The notes under the pieces are model-generated. The model worked only from the letters and a program-made list of their open reading frames with translations, did no database searches and was not told the DNA's origin. From an uncultured Sulfitobacter sp. (lineage in GTDB: Bacteria > Pseudomonadota > Alphaproteobacteria > Rhodobacterales > Rhodobacteraceae), in contig CANLOQ010000003.1 of assembly GCA_947492925.1 (NCBI GenBank), forward strand, positions 62,001 through 126,000: a stretch of 64,000 nucleotides of DNA, written 5' to 3'. Shown one piece after another: positions 27,182-37,221 of the stretch. The position numbers and the translations under genes are program-made. Each line of letters starts with the position of its first letter. The stretch's first letter is position 1.

Positions 27182-29519
27182 CTGCTGTCTCCACGCGGTT
27201 TGCCTGTTGGGGGGATGGGGCCAGCGGCAGCGTTATTACCGCCATCGCCCCGAAATGGACTTGCCCGTCAAAGACAGGCGCATTGTCGAGCGTCAGCGTG
27301 CCGCCATGCTCTTCGATGATCTTTTTGACGATGGGCAGGCCAAGGCCGGTCCCTTCGCTGCGGGTGGTTACATAGGGCTCAAACAGCGCAGCCCGGTCTT
27401 CGGGCAGGCCGATACCGTTGTCCGCAATCGTCAGCGTCGCCGATGTCTCAAGCGTTGCAAGGCGCACCTCAATTCTGGGTTCCAGATTGTCTGGTGCGTC
27501 ATTTTGCTTCAGTGTTTCAATGGCTTCGCCTGCGTTCTTGATCAGGTTTGTCAACGCCTGCGAGATCATCGTCGCGTCCACATCCGCTGTCACCGGACCG
27601 TCCGGCAGATCGGAGGTGATCCGGACGTCGGGCTGCCCTGCCTGTTGCAGGAACACCGCGTCGCGTACCAACTGGGACAAATCCTGCTGGGATGTTTCGG
27701 GCTCGGGCATGCGGGCGAATTTTGAAAATTCATCGACGATCCGGCGCAGATCCCCGGTCTGGCGAATGATCACGCCGGTCATCTGCTCAAGACTGTCACT
27801 GTCGTCTGGCAATTTGGGCCCGAACTTGCGTTTAATCCGTTCCGCACTCAGCTGAATGGGGGTCAGAGGGTTTTTGATCTCATGGGCGATGCGCCGGGCT
27901 ACGTCCCCCCATGCCGCCATGCGCTGGGCGCTGACCAGGTCGGTCACGTCGTCAAAGGCCACAACGTAGCCTTCTAGCCGTCCGTCATCGGCCCGGCGCG
28001 TGGCCATACGCACCAGCAGGTTCTCCATCGCACCCTGACGCGATACCTTGACCTCGTCCTGCGCCACATCGCCGGGGCGGTTCTGGATGGTATCAAACAG
28101 CGGTCCAAACTCGGGCACCGCCACTGCAAGCGCCACTGATTGCTGTTCTTCGGACCAGTCCAGAAGACGCATTGCGGAACGGTTCACAAAGGTCACCCGC
28201 CCCTCCGGGTCCAGCCCCACAACACCCGACGTGACGGATGATAGCACTGAATCAAAGAGCCGCCGCCGCCGCTCGATCTGACGGGTGTTGTCCAGCAAGG
28301 TTTCACGCTGGCCCTGCAATTGCTTGGTCATCTGGTTGAAATAGCGGCTGAGCATGGCAATTTCGTCGTCGCCGTCTTCCTCGCGAACCTGCACGTTCAA
28401 ATTGCCCGCACCGACCTGCTGCGCCGCCCCCGTCAGCCGCCCGACGGGGCCCGACAACCGTTCGGCAAACCATAGGCCCAGCCAGACAGCGGCGAGGATC
28501 AGGATGACAGCAAAGCCCAGATACAAAAGGCCGAAGTTGAACAAGAGCCGCCCGCGCTCTGATTCGAGCTGCTGATACAGACGCACGGTTTCGGTTGTTT
28601 CATCCAGCAATGACAGGATTTCGCCATCAACATCGCGGCTGACATAAAGATAACGGTCCACGAAAGATGACATCGGGACCAGCGCGCGGAATTCATTGTT
28701 GGGCCAATCCTCGATCACAAACAACCCGTCCTCTGCCGCGGCTGCGATCTGTTCGGGGCTGGGTTTCTCGAAATCGAAAAGGTAAGATCTGTCGCCGCGC
28801 GCGCGGATTTGGCCGGTGCCGTCGATCAGATATGCCTCACGCAGGCCACGCTGAATCTGGCGCTGTCCCTCGCCAAGCAGCGCTGAGTCGCTTAGCAGGA
28901 TGCCCTGCGCGCGGGCGTTATCGATAGAGCGGGCCAGACTGCGCGCATCTGCGATCAGATCCTCGCGCTGTTCAGCCTCATAGGCCTGCGCCGCGGACAG
29001 CGATGATCCCACGACCCCGCGCACCCGGTCGGAAAACCAGCCTTCCATGCCGACATTGATGGTCAGACCGGCAAAGACCGCAACCGTCACGGTGGGAATC
29101 AGCGCCATCAGGGCGAACACGCCCGTCAGGCGCAGGTGCAGACGCGAACCCGCCGATTTGGCGCGCCGCGCCGCCACAAGCCGCGCAACCTGATTTAGGA
29201 CAAGCGCTGCCACAAGCAGAACATACACCAGATCGGTCAGCAGGATCAGACGCAGGGCAAGGGTATCGGCCCCCTGCCCCAGCGGACCAAGGACCAGATA
29301 GGTCGCCATTGCCAGAACTGGCCCCAGCACGACAAGACCTAACGTGGCCAGATTGCGCACGCGTTTGAGACGCCGCAAACGGTCCAGCCGGTCTAATGTG
29401 AAACTGCGTGACAGGGTTGCCACCCGCGCCCTCACCGATGATGTGGTGCGCGCGCGCACCAACCGCCATATTATGTGGTCCTGAACAGGTTCTGCGCTTG
29501 GCTGACACCCGTTGGCCAC
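27174..29519 (-). CDS. ntrY: Sensor histidine kinase NtrY
   Basis: Membrane histidine kinase that senses nitrogen or redox state and phosphorylates NtrX, 781 aa. Membrane segments lie near residues 55-80, 85-110 and 130-155, a periplasmic sensor region follows, another helix is near 330, then HAMP, PAS, the dimerisation box with His546 (RIAHEIKNPLTPIQ) and an HATPase domain (DNGIGLPEDR, GTGLGLPIVKKI). The start is taken as GTG 29519, 15 nt after the ntrC stop; later GTG or TTG codons are possible starts. Confidence 0.93.
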   Translation of the reverse strand: MANGCQPSAEPVQDHIIWRLVRARTTSSVRARVATLSRSFTLDRLDRLRRLKRVRNLATLGLVVLGPVLAMATYLVLGPLGQGADTLALRLILLTDLVYVLLVAALVLNQVARLVAARRAKSAGSRLHLRLTGVFALMALIPTVTVAVFAGLTINVGMEGWFSDRVRGVVGSSLSAAQAYEAEQREDLIADARSLARSIDNARAQGILLSDSALLGEGQRQIQRGLREAYLIDGTGQIRARGDRSYLFDFEKPSPEQIAAAAEDGLFVIEDWPNNEFRALVPMSSFVDRYLYVSRDVDGEILSLLDETTETVRLYQQLESERGRLLFNFGLLYLGFAVILILAAVWLGLWFAERLSGPVGRLTGAAQQVGAGNLNVQVREEDGDDEIAMLSRYFNQMTKQLQGQRETLLDNTRQIERRRRLFDSVLSSVTSGVVGLDPEGRVTFVNRSAMRLLDWSEEQQSVALAVAVPEFGPLFDTIQNRPGDVAQDEVKVSRQGAMENLLVRMATRRADDGRLEGYVVAFDDVTDLVSAQRMAAWGDVARRIAHEIKNPLTPIQLSAERIKRKFGPKLPDDSDSLEQMTGVIIRQTGDLRRIVDEFSKFARMPEPETSQQDLSQLVRDAVFLQQAGQPDVRITSDLPDGPVTADVDATMISQALTNLIKNAGEAIETLKQNDAPDNLEPRIEVRLATLETSATLTIADNGIGLPEDRAALFEPYVTTRSEGTGLGLPIVKKIIEEHGGTLTLDNAPVFDGQVHFGAMAVITLPLAPSPQQANRVETADE

Positions 29520-29534
29520 GGTTATGTGGCGCTT

Positions 29535-30911
29535 TTACATCATTTTGCGCCCCCTTGTCACCTCTATATCAAGGTCGGTGATTTTCTTGCGCAGCGTATT
29601 GCGGTTGATGCCCAGCAAATCTGCGCATTTTGCCTGATTTCCGGATGTCGCCCCAAGGGCGATTTCTATCAACGGTGCCTCAATCTCGCGCAGGATGCGG
29701 GCATAAAGGCCCGGCGGTGGCAACATGCCGCCATGCTGGTCGAAATATCGTCGCAGATGGCGCTCAACACTGGCACCCAGCCGCTCGGTGTTGGCCTTTG
29801 CGTATACAGGCTCTGTTGCAGGCTGTGCGCCCAGTACCTGCTCCGCTTCGGTTTGACTGATTTCAGGCGCGCGGCTTGTCAGGGCCAGTTGTCGCATGGC
29901 GTTCTCAAGCTGCCTGACGTTTCCGGGCCATGAATAGGTATTGAAAACCTTGGCCGCCCCGTCCGACAGGCTGCGCGCAAGACCGTTGGCATTGTCACCC
30001 CGGGACAGGAAATGCGCGGCCAGCAGATCAATATCCTCTACCCGGTCGCGCAGCGCGGGCACATGCACCGTCGCCCCCGACAGCCGATAGTAAAGATCAC
30101 GGCGCAGGCTGCCCTGCTTCATCGCTTCAGCCAAATCGGACTGGCTCGCGGCAAGAAAACGCGGGGTGTAGTCGCCGGGTGCATCCATCATGCGCGCAAC
30201 GCGGGCCTGAAGCTCCAGCGGGATATCCGCGATTTCATCAATCAGCAACGTGCCGCCGCGCACCCGCGCCAGAATACGCGCAGGCCCTTCGATGTCCTGC
30301 AAATCTGCCCCGGTGATGGTTACAAAAGGCAGGGTCCGCCGATCAGAGAAATCATGGATTGCGCGGGCGATCAGGGATTTGCCCGTGCCGCTCTCCCCCC
30401 AAACAAGCACCGGCAAGTCGGTGTTCATCACCCGCGCTACAAGCCGGTAGAGCGCTTGCATCACCGGCGTGCGGCCAATAAGCGGCAGGTCATCACGTTC
30501 TGTGTCGGTGCTTTGCGTGCTTGCGGCTGCGGCGCGTGCCCCGGTGCCTTTGCGGTCCAGCGCGCGCGCGGTGCGTTTCATAAGGTCCGGCAGATCAAAT
30601 GGTTTGGGCAGGTAATCAAAGGCATCCGCTTCCGCCGCTTTGATCGCCGTCATGATCGTATTCTGCGCTGAAATGACGATGACCGGCAAATCGGGACGGT
30701 CTGCGCTGATCTTGGGCAGCATCTCAAGCCCATTGCCGTCGGGCATGGCCACATCGGTGATCACCGCATCGCCGCGCCCCTCGCCCACCCAGCGCATCAG
30801 CGTTGTCAGACTTGAGGTTGCGTGAACTTTGCATCCCGCGCGTGTCAGCGCCTGTGTCAGGACAGTGCGGATCGTGCGGTCATCATCCGCAACCAAAACG
30901 GTGCCATCCAT
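29535..30911 (-). CDS. ntrC: Nitrogen regulator NtrC, GAFTGA-less
   Basis: Response regulator of the general nitrogen system, 458 aa. Receiver domain with D53 ([12 protein letters not shown]); AAA+ domain with Walker A GESGTGKS (172-179) and Walker [14 protein letters not shown]-terminal Fis-type helix-turn-helix ([20 protein letters not shown]). The loop that should hold GAFTGA is deleted: the chain passes from [14 protein letters not shown] straight to [10 protein letters not shown]. Rhodobacter capsulatus NtrC has the same loss and works with sigma70 polymerase, so the same is inferred here. Only 3 nt separate it from ntrB. Confidence 0.94.
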   Translation of the reverse strand: MDGTVLVADDDRTIRTVLTQALTRAGCKVHATSSLTTLMRWVGEGRGDAVITDVAMPDGNGLEMLPKISADRPDLPVIVISAQNTIMTAIKAAEADAFDYLPKPFDLPDLMKRTARALDRKGTGARAAAASTQSTDTERDDLPLIGRTPVMQALYRLVARVMNTDLPVLVWGESGTGKSLIARAIHDFSDRRTLPFVTITGADLQDIEGPARILARVRGGTLLIDEIADIPLELQARVARMMDAPGDYTPRFLAASQSDLAEAMKQGSLRRDLYYRLSGATVHVPALRDRVEDIDLLAAHFLSRGDNANGLARSLSDGAAKVFNTYSWPGNVRQLENAMRQLALTSRAPEISQTEAEQVLGAQPATEPVYAKANTERLGASVERHLRRYFDQHGGMLPPPGLYARILREIEAPLIEIALGATSGNQAKCADLLGINRNTLRKKITDLDIEVTRGRKMM

Positions 30912-30914
30912 ATC

Positions 30915-32000
30915 TTAACTCTCCCTTTTGGGCTGTGGTTTCGCCTCCGGGGCGCGGGGCAGCGATATGCGAAAGACGGTATGGCCCGGCGTGCTGTCCA
31001 CCGATACCCAGCCGTCGTGTTCCGAAATAATCTTGCTGACCAGCGCCAGTCCAAGGCCCGTGCCGTTCTCGCGACCCGACACAAACGGGTCAAAAACATC
31101 GCCCCTGATGTGTTCAGGCAGGCCCGGTCCGTCGTCTATGATCTCGATCTGCAGCGGCAAAAGCTGTCCGGTGCCGTCTGCGCGGCGCATGCGGAAGGAG
31201 TGTTCAAAGTAGGTGTGCAGTCGCAGGGTGCCGCCGGTCTGGCCTGCCGCCTCAGATGCGTTCTTGAGCAGGTTCAGGATGACCTGCAGCAACTGGTCCT
31301 TGTCCCCAAGCGCGGGCGGCAGTGAGGGATCGTAATCCTCGATAAACGTCATTTGCGCGCCGAACCCCAATTGCGCCGACCGGCGCGCGCGGTCCAACAC
31401 ATCGTGCAGGTTCACCGGTGCCCGCGAAGGCTCAGAGAGATTGCCAAACTGCTCGACCTGCCCCAGCAACTTCACGATCCGGCGGCTTTCGGCCACAATC
31501 AGATCGGTCAGCTCAAGCCCCTCGGCATCAAGGTTCATCGACAAAAGCTGTGCCGCCCCCGTGATACCCGCCAATGGATTTTTTATTTCATGTGCCAGCA
31601 TTTCGGCCATGCCGATGGCAGATTTCGCGGCAGATTTTACCGAATGGTTCTGGGTCATCCGGCCCGACATCTCGCGTGCGGAAATCATCATCAGCATATG
31701 CCCGGGCATGCCCTGCAACGGTGCGATCTGAAGTGTCGATTTTTGCGGCGCACGATGGCCGCTACCCACGTCGACATCATTCACAAACAGGGCTGTTTCG
31801 CTCTCACGGGCGCGCAGAAAAGCGTCTTCCAGCGGGTAATCCACCGCAACAATGTCCCAGACCGGCACGCCAATCACCGCCTTGGCAGAGGCGTTGAAGA
31901 ACCCTTCGGCGGCGGGATTGATGTCCTCGATCAGATCATCGGGGCAGATCAATACGGTGGGTGTGGGCAACGATGCCCAGATGCGGCGGTCGGTGTTCAT
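30915..32000 (-). CDS. ntrB: Nitrogen sensor kinase/phosphatase NtrB
   Basis: Cytoplasmic histidine kinase (361 aa) that phosphorylates or dephosphorylates NtrC under PII control. A PAS domain covers about residues 10-120, the H-box has His137 (EMLAHEIKNPLAGITG), and the ATPase domain ends with DDGPGLPEHI and NGTGLGLALVSKII. There are no membrane segments. Its start overlaps the dusB stop by 4 nt (ATGA), as in the nifR3-ntrB-ntrC operon of Rhodobacter. Confidence 0.95.
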   Translation of the reverse strand: MNTDRRIWASLPTPTVLICPDDLIEDINPAAEGFFNASAKAVIGVPVWDIVAVDYPLEDAFLRARESETALFVNDVDVGSGHRAPQKSTLQIAPLQGMPGHMLMMISAREMSGRMTQNHSVKSAAKSAIGMAEMLAHEIKNPLAGITGAAQLLSMNLDAEGLELTDLIVAESRRIVKLLGQVEQFGNLSEPSRAPVNLHDVLDRARRSAQLGFGAQMTFIEDYDPSLPPALGDKDQLLQVILNLLKNASEAAGQTGGTLRLHTYFEHSFRMRRADGTGQLLPLQIEIIDDGPGLPEHIRGDVFDPFVSGRENGTGLGLALVSKIISEHDGWVSVDSTPGHTVFRISLPRAPEAKPQPKRES

Positions 32001-32968
32001 GCGGCCACCCTGCCGGGTGAAAACTGCATTGCCTGCCCGATGAGGTTTTGCGTCTCGTCCGGCGTTGCGGCTGTCAGCACCGCGCGACGCAGATCGGCGG
32101 AGGTGTCGCAGGTGTCCATGTACCAGCCCAGATGCTTGCGCGCGACACGCGCGCCCAGTGCCGTGCCGTAAAACGACAGGATGGCGTCATAGTGGTAACC
32201 AACCATCCGGGCAAAATCCGCGCCTAACGGCACATCCGGGCGGGCGGTGCCAAAAAGCTGATGCGCGACCTCTGCCAGCAGCCAGGGTTTGCCCTGCGCC
32301 CCGCGCCCGATCATCACGCCGTCCGCCGCCGAATGATCCAAAGCGGTCCGCGCCGCTGAGGCAGAGGTGATATCGCCATTTGCGATGACAGGAATGCTCA
32401 CGGCCTCCTTGACCCGGCGGATTGCACGCCAGTTGGCACGCCCCTTGTAGAATTGACAGCGGGTGCGTCCGTGGATCGTGATCATCGCAATGCCTGCCGC
32501 TTCCGCCCGCTTTGCGATCATCGGGGCGTTCAGCATCTGATCGTCCCAGCCCAGCCTTGTTTTTAGCGTTACCGGCACATCGACCGCGCCAACCACTGCC
32601 TCGATCAGCCGCAGCGCGTGGTCGGGCGTTTTCATCAGCGCGGAACCCGACGCGCCTTGCGTGACTTTTTTGGCGGGACAGCCCATGTTGATGTCGATAA
32701 GACGCGCGCCCTGATCCGCTATCATACGCGCGGCCTGAGCCATCGGTCCCGCCTCGCGCCCCGCAATCTGAACAGAGGTTCCCGCCACGCCCAGCCCAAG
32801 CTCCGCTTTTTCGCGGGTGCCCGGACGGCGCGAAAGCAGTTCCTGACTGGCCACCATTTCGGATACCACAAGACCAGCCCCGAAGGACGCGACCAAGGTG
32901 CGGAACGGTAAATCGGTGATTCCCGCCATTGGTGCCAGCAATACCGGCGGGGTCAGGTCATATGGCAA
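31997..32968 (-). CDS. dusB: tRNA-dihydrouridine synthase DusB (NifR3)
   Basis: FMN enzyme that reduces uridine in the tRNA D-loop, 323 aa. It shows the Dus opening LAPMAGITDLPFRTL, the catalytic Cys in INMGCPAKKV, and the FMN-binding IPVIANGDITS and GVMIGRGAQGKPWL. It is the first gene of the operon with ntrBC; the operon promoter should lie in the region just right of 32968, shared with the divergent ispF. Confidence 0.95.
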   Translation of the reverse strand: MPYDLTPPVLLAPMAGITDLPFRTLVASFGAGLVVSEMVASQELLSRRPGTREKAELGLGVAGTSVQIAGREAGPMAQAARMIADQGARLIDINMGCPAKKVTQGASGSALMKTPDHALRLIEAVVGAVDVPVTLKTRLGWDDQMLNAPMIAKRAEAAGIAMITIHGRTRCQFYKGRANWRAIRRVKEAVSIPVIANGDITSASAARTALDHSAADGVMIGRGAQGKPWLLAEVAHQLFGTARPDVPLGADFARMVGYHYDAILSFYGTALGARVARKHLGWYMDTCDTSADLRRAVLTAATPDETQNLIGQAMQFSPGRVAA

Positions 32969-33163
32969 CGACAGTCGGGTCAGGTGCTTAATCCTTGTGC
33001 AGTTGCCTTTGACCTACCCAAACAGGACTGCAATCACAATGTTACAGGGGTATGGAAGCAGCGGTATCCGCTCTTGATGCTTAATTTTTAGGCACCCCAT
33101 TCCAAAGATTGCGCGCCCGCTTGCCATTGCCTAAGACGGGACAACCCCATGATGGAGAGCCCG

Positions 33164-33643
33164 ATGGATATTCGCACCGGCAACGGTTTTGACGTACACG
33201 CCTTTGGCCCGGGTGATCATGTGGTGCTCTGTGGTGTCAAGATCCCGCATGATCGTGGGCTGGTGGGCCACTCCGATGCAGACGTGGGCATGCATACCGT
33301 AACGGACGCGATTTACGGCGCCTTAGTGCAGGGGGACATCGGCCAGCATTTTCCACCTTCAGACCCGCAGTGGAAAGGTGCTTCCAGTGACATCTTCCTT
33401 AGCCATGCTGCGGGACTGGCACGTGACATGGGGTTCGCCCTGACACATGTGGATTGCACGCTGATCTGTGAACATCCCAAGATCGGCCCGCACGCTGCAA
33501 AGATGCGTGATGTGATGGCGCGGGTGATGGGAATGGACGTTGACCGGGTGTCGGTCAAGGCGACCACATCGGAACGGCTGGGATTTACCGGGCGCGGTGA
33601 GGGTATCGCCTGTATCGCCACGGCGACGCTGGTGAAGCCATGA
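33164..33643 (+). CDS. ispF: 2-C-methyl-D-erythritol 2,4-cyclodiphosphate synthase
   Basis: Makes the cyclodiphosphate of the non-mevalonate isoprenoid pathway. The 159-aa protein has the metal-binding DVHAFG near the N-terminus, [10 protein letters not shown], and the C-terminal CDP-site [20 protein letters not shown] 33164 has GGAGAG 7 nt upstream; the in-frame ATG at 33149 is less likely. In Rhodobacter this position holds a fused ispDF; here no ispD sequence precedes it, so IspD must be encoded elsewhere. Its stop overlaps pgpA (ATGA). Confidence 0.94.
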   Translation: MDIRTGNGFDVHAFGPGDHVVLCGVKIPHDRGLVGHSDADVGMHTVTDAIYGALVQGDIGQHFPPSDPQWKGASSDIFLSHAAGLARDMGFALTHVDCTLICEHPKIGPHAAKMRDVMARVMGMDVDRVSVKATTSERLGFTGRGEGIACIATATLVKP

Positions 33644-34131
33644 CCCTTGCGCGCATGATTGCGACCGTTCTGGGTGTTGGCTACCTGCGTCCGGCACCGG
33701 GCACCTGGGGGTCGCTTGTTTCTTTGCCCTATGGCTGGCTTTTGCATGTGATCGGGGGATTCCCGCTGCTGATGCTGGGGGTGATTGTGGCCTTTTTCAA
33801 AGGCTGGTGGGCGACGTCAAAGATGACGGCGGATGCGCAGGATCATGATCCGTCCGAGATTGTGGTCGATGAACTGGTTGGCCAATGGATTGCCATTCTG
33901 CCGCTCAGCTACGCTGCATGGTCGATGGAGATTTCCATTCTGGCGATGTGGCCCGGATGGATTGCCGCTTTTGTTCTCTTCAGACTTTTTGACATCACCA
34001 AACCCGGCCCCGTCGGCTGGGCAGACCGACGGGCTGATCCGTTGGGCGTGATGCTGGACGATGTGATCGCGGGCATTTTTGCAGCGATCGGGGTGCTGGT
34101 GCTGGCAGCGCTTTATCACGGACTTCTTTAG
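33640..34131 (+). CDS. pgpA: Phosphatidylglycerophosphatase A
   Basis: Membrane phosphatase (163 aa) that converts phosphatidylglycerol phosphate to phosphatidylglycerol. The family opening [15 protein letters not shown], the acidic active-site segment [13 protein letters not shown], and [17 protein letters not shown] are all present, with three to four hydrophobic segments. It overlaps ispF by 4 nt and abuts the next gene (TAG directly followed by ATG). Confidence 0.93.
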   Translation: MTLARMIATVLGVGYLRPAPGTWGSLVSLPYGWLLHVIGGFPLLMLGVIVAFFKGWWATSKMTADAQDHDPSEIVVDELVGQWIAILPLSYAAWSMEISILAMWPGWIAAFVLFRLFDITKPGPVGWADRRADPLGVMLDDVIAGIFAAIGVLVLAALYHGLL

Positions 34132-34629
34132 ATGAGCCTTGTCGCAGAAATTCTTGAGGTAGCAAAAGAAAAGGGCCTCATGATTGCGTGTGCAGAAAGC
34201 TGTACCGGCGGCCTGGTGGCGGTTGCGCTGACGGATATTCCGGGGTCTTCCGCCGTGATGGAACGCGGGTTTGTGACCTATACCAATGCCGCCAAGGTGG
34301 AAATGCTGGGCGTGGCAGAAGATACATTGGCGGCTGTCGGGGCCGTGTCAGAAGAGGTTGCCGCAGAAATGGCGCGCGGCGCGCTGGCGCGGTCACATGC
34401 CGACATCGCTGTCTCGATCACCGGCATTGCGGGTCCGGGCGGCTCCGAGCACAAACCCGAAGGGCGGGTGTGTTTTGGCGTCGCTTCAGCAGATGGCATT
34501 GTGACCGAGACGCAGGAATTTGGCGCACGTGGGCGTGATGCAGTGCGGATTGCCGCACGGGATCACGCGTTGAGCCTTCTGCATCAGACGGTTCAAAAGC
34601 TGGCATCGAAACAGGTCTCTCCGTCGTAG
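34132..34629 (+). CDS. CinA-like C-terminal domain protein (NMN amidohydrolase, PncC type)
   Basis: A 165-aa protein matching the stand-alone CinA C-terminal domain, which deamidates nicotinamide mononucleotide. It has IACAESCTGGLVAVALTD with the active serine region, RGFVTYTNAAKVEMLGV, and the SITGIAGPGG loop. It forms a tight three-gene unit with ispF and pgpA. A weak ACTGC/GCAGT hairpin at 34693-34707 followed by TTTT may end the transcript. Confidence 0.88.
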   Translation: MSLVAEILEVAKEKGLMIACAESCTGGLVAVALTDIPGSSAVMERGFVTYTNAAKVEMLGVAEDTLAAVGAVSEEVAAEMARGALARSHADIAVSITGIAGPGGSEHKPEGRVCFGVASADGIVTETQEFGARGRDAVRIAARDHALSLLHQTVQKLASKQVSPS

Positions 34630-34866
34630 GTCCGCCTGCTCTCGCGGGCCTTGTAGGACGACTGCACCGCGCGGCTGGATGACCTTTCGCCGACTGCAGG
34701 CCGCAGTTTTGAATTGGCTGGTAAGCTGGCTTTCATCGCGGGGCGCTTAGGCGGTCTCGCTACTAGGTAAGGCCGTTATCTTGCCCCTCACCTTGCGCGT
34801 GATGATCACCGTCATGGTGGGCATAAAGCTCCGTATCAATTGCCCTGCCAGTTATATAAAACGCGT

Positions 34867-36147
34867 TCAGGACATGGCCAGTTGATCGGTAAAGTCGGCC
34901 AAGGTGTCGGCGTGAACGGCCTGCCAAAGCGCGGCTGCCCGTCCCTCGCCCAACAGCCCTTCTGCCTTGGCACGCACCTTCTCAGCGCGGGTGTCAAAAG
35001 GCATCGGCGCCAACAGGTCATGACGGACGCGCCGCACTGCACCGTTTTCGAGTCGCAGCGATACCTCTGCCTGTGTTTCACCAAGCGACGTGTCCTCGGT
35101 CACTTTGATGCGGTCGCGCAAAGCCATGACCTCAGGCGCTTGCGTCAGATCGTCTGAAAAATTCTTAATCGCGCCGGTGTCATGCCCCAAAAGCGACATG
35201 GCAGCGGTTTGACGGTAGCTGAACTTGGCTTCCAGACCGGTTTGAGGATCAGAGATGTTGCAAACGCTCATCCAGCGCGGATGGGTACGGATGTGAACCG
35301 CGTCGATTTTCTCGACCGCAATATCCACATCGCGCAGCGCCTCAAGCATCGCGTGCAGACCGTGACAGCAGGCGTGGAATTTATGGCTGATCTCAAGGAT
35401 GCGCCATGCTTTGCCCGGGCGCTTCACCATGTCGCCACTGCCGTGGTGGGTTTGTGCAAACCCCAATGGTCCCGCCATTCCATCAGCGGCCGAGGTCATG
35501 CCCGCCTGCGCCCAGATCGCAGCCTCTACCCCGGTGCGAGCAGCCAGCCCCGCGTTCAGCGGTTTTCCCATCGTTCCAAACTGTGACTTCAGTCCCGACG
35601 CCATCGTTGTGGACAGCCCCAATGCGTGCCTGATGTCACCCTTGCCAAGCGCAAGCAGCCGACATGCGGCCAGCGTGGCCCCGAACGCCCCTGCCGTCGC
35701 GGTCTGGTGATACCCCACCTGATAATGATCACGCCCCAGCCAAAGCCCCGTCAGAATTGAAGCTTCGACGCCGATGGTTGCGGCCTCCACGACCGCGCTA
35801 AGGTCTGCGCCGATATCTTCGGCCAGCGCCAAAACGGCAGGCACCACAGCAACGGAAGGGTGCCCGATATGGGCGAAATGTGTATCATCGTAGTCAAGCG
35901 CATGGCTGAGCATACCATTGATCAGCGCTGCAGTCGGTGCCGATGCGCCGCCGCCGCCCAGTACGCTGTTGGCTCCTTTGCTTAGCGCCATCTGGATCTG
36001 AACAACGTCGAAAAATTCTTCTTCCCGGGCACCGGCGATGCCGCAGGCTGCCCAGTCAAACAACGACAGACGCATCATCGCGGCGGCGTCCTGAGGTACC
36101 TCGGACCCCGCAAAGCGGATCAGATCATCGGTGATCGTGGCCATCAC
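34867..36147 (-). CDS. MmgE/PrpD family protein
   Basis: A 426-aa protein of the 2-methylcitrate dehydratase / cis-aconitate decarboxylase fold. Typical segments are LFDWAACGIAGA, ALINGMLSHALDYDDTH, HPSVAVVPAVLALAE and the central GLKSQFGTMGKPLNAGLAAR in part. No prpB or prpC gene is near, so 2-methylcitrate is not supported as the substrate. The frame opens with GTG-ATG (36147/36144). Only 5 nt follow the stop of the COQ10-type gene upstream, so the two are probably cotranscribed. Confidence 0.85.
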   Translation of the reverse strand: MMATITDDLIRFAGSEVPQDAAAMMRLSLFDWAACGIAGAREEEFFDVVQIQMALSKGANSVLGGGGASAPTAALINGMLSHALDYDDTHFAHIGHPSVAVVPAVLALAEDIGADLSAVVEAATIGVEASILTGLWLGRDHYQVGYHQTATAGAFGATLAACRLLALGKGDIRHALGLSTTMASGLKSQFGTMGKPLNAGLAARTGVEAAIWAQAGMTSAADGMAGPLGFAQTHHGSGDMVKRPGKAWRILEISHKFHACCHGLHAMLEALRDVDIAVEKIDAVHIRTHPRWMSVCNISDPQTGLEAKFSYRQTAAMSLLGHDTGAIKNFSDDLTQAPEVMALRDRIKVTEDTSLGETQAEVSLRLENGAVRRVRHDLLAPMPFDTRAEKVRAKAEGLLGEGRAAALWQAVHADTLADFTDQLAMS

Positions 36148-36152
36148 CGCGA

Positions 36153-36605
36153 CTAACCCTGCGCATCATAGAGCGTGGCCGCGCGTTTTTCGAACGCGCG
36201 CACGACCCTTTGCATGGCTTCGTTGAACACCACGCCGATGATCCCTTGCAGGATCGCGTTCTTGAATTCAAAATCAACATGGAAATGTACCGTGCACCCC
36301 CCGTCGCGTTCAACGAAGTGCCAGCCGGATTTCATGTACTTGAACGGGCCATCCAAATATTCAGTGTCAATCTTGCGGTCTTCGGGCCGCAGCACCACAC
36401 GGCTGGTAAAGCGTTCCCGGAAGACCTTGAAACTGATCACCAAATCCGCATCCATCACCCGGTGATCGCCTTTGTCCACATCACTTCGGATGCGCGCGGC
36501 GGCTGTCCAGGGCAGAAATTCGGGGTATTTGCCCACGTCCGCCACAAGGTCGTACATCTGGTCTGCACTATAGGGCAGGTCTCGGGTCTCAGCGTGGCTT
36601 GGCAT
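36153..36605 (-). CDS. COQ10/RatA-type START-domain protein
   Basis: A 150-aa polyketide-cyclase/START-fold protein. It opens MPSHAETRDLPYSADQMYD and has VADVGKYPEFLPWTAAARI, as in coenzyme Q-binding COQ10 and bacterial RatA (ribosome association toxin) homologs. In alphaproteobacteria the quinone-binding role is the usual reading; toxicity is not implied by sequence. The start lies 79 nt from the divergent hpt gene. Confidence 0.85.
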   Translation of the reverse strand: MPSHAETRDLPYSADQMYDLVADVGKYPEFLPWTAAARIRSDVDKGDHRVMDADLVISFKVFRERFTSRVVLRPEDRKIDTEYLDGPFKYMKSGWHFVERDGGCTVHFHVDFEFKNAILQGIIGVVFNEAMQRVVRAFEKRAATLYDAQG

Positions 36606-36684
36606 TGCGTTCCGGGCATCCTCAGGTTAGCCCTGTGTCACCGATAAGGTGCGTCAATTCAAGGGCTAAGGTAGGGTCAGGATC

Positions 36685-37221
36685 ATGACAGATCGTCGCT
36701 ACGTCATCGATGAAATGATCTCGGCCAAGGCGATTGCCGCCCGGATCGAGGATCTGTGCCGGGCCATTCACGATGAATTTGACGGCACAAACAAGCTGGT
36801 GGTGGTGGGACTGCTGCGCGGGTCTTTTGTGTTCATCGCGGATCTTGTGCGCGAACTTGATCTGCCGATCGAAGTCGATTTCCTCGAAGCCTCCAGCTAC
36901 GGTGACGGGATGGAAAGCAGCCGCGAAGTGCGCATTCTCAAAGACTTGCGCGGTGCCATAGAAGGGCGCGATGTGCTGCTGGTTGAGGACATCGTCGATA
37001 CCGGTCACACATTGCACCACGTGACCAACCTTTTGCGCTCGCGCGAACCTGCACGGCTCAAGACCATTGCGCTTCTCGACAAGCCAACCCGGCGCGAGGT
37101 GGATATGAAAGCCGATTGGACCGGCTTTGAGATACCGGATGAATTTGTGGTCGGCTACGGCATCGACTACGCACAGCGCAACCGCAACCTGCCCTTCATC
37201 GGCAAGGTCCGCTTTACATGA
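36685..37221 (+). CDS. hpt: Hypoxanthine phosphoribosyltransferase
   Basis: Purine salvage enzyme (178 aa) joining hypoxanthine or guanine to PRPP. The PRPP loop reads [15 protein letters not shown], the earlier flexible-loop segment is [10 protein letters not shown], and the purine-binding part is [18 protein letters not shown]. Its TGA overlaps the ATG of a small downstream gene (ATGA at 37218-37221). Confidence 0.95.
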   Translation: MTDRRYVIDEMISAKAIAARIEDLCRAIHDEFDGTNKLVVVGLLRGSFVFIADLVRELDLPIEVDFLEASSYGDGMESSREVRILKDLRGAIEGRDVLLVEDIVDTGHTLHHVTNLLRSREPARLKTIALLDKPTRREVDMKADWTGFEIPDEFVVGYGIDYAQRNRNLPFIGKVRFT

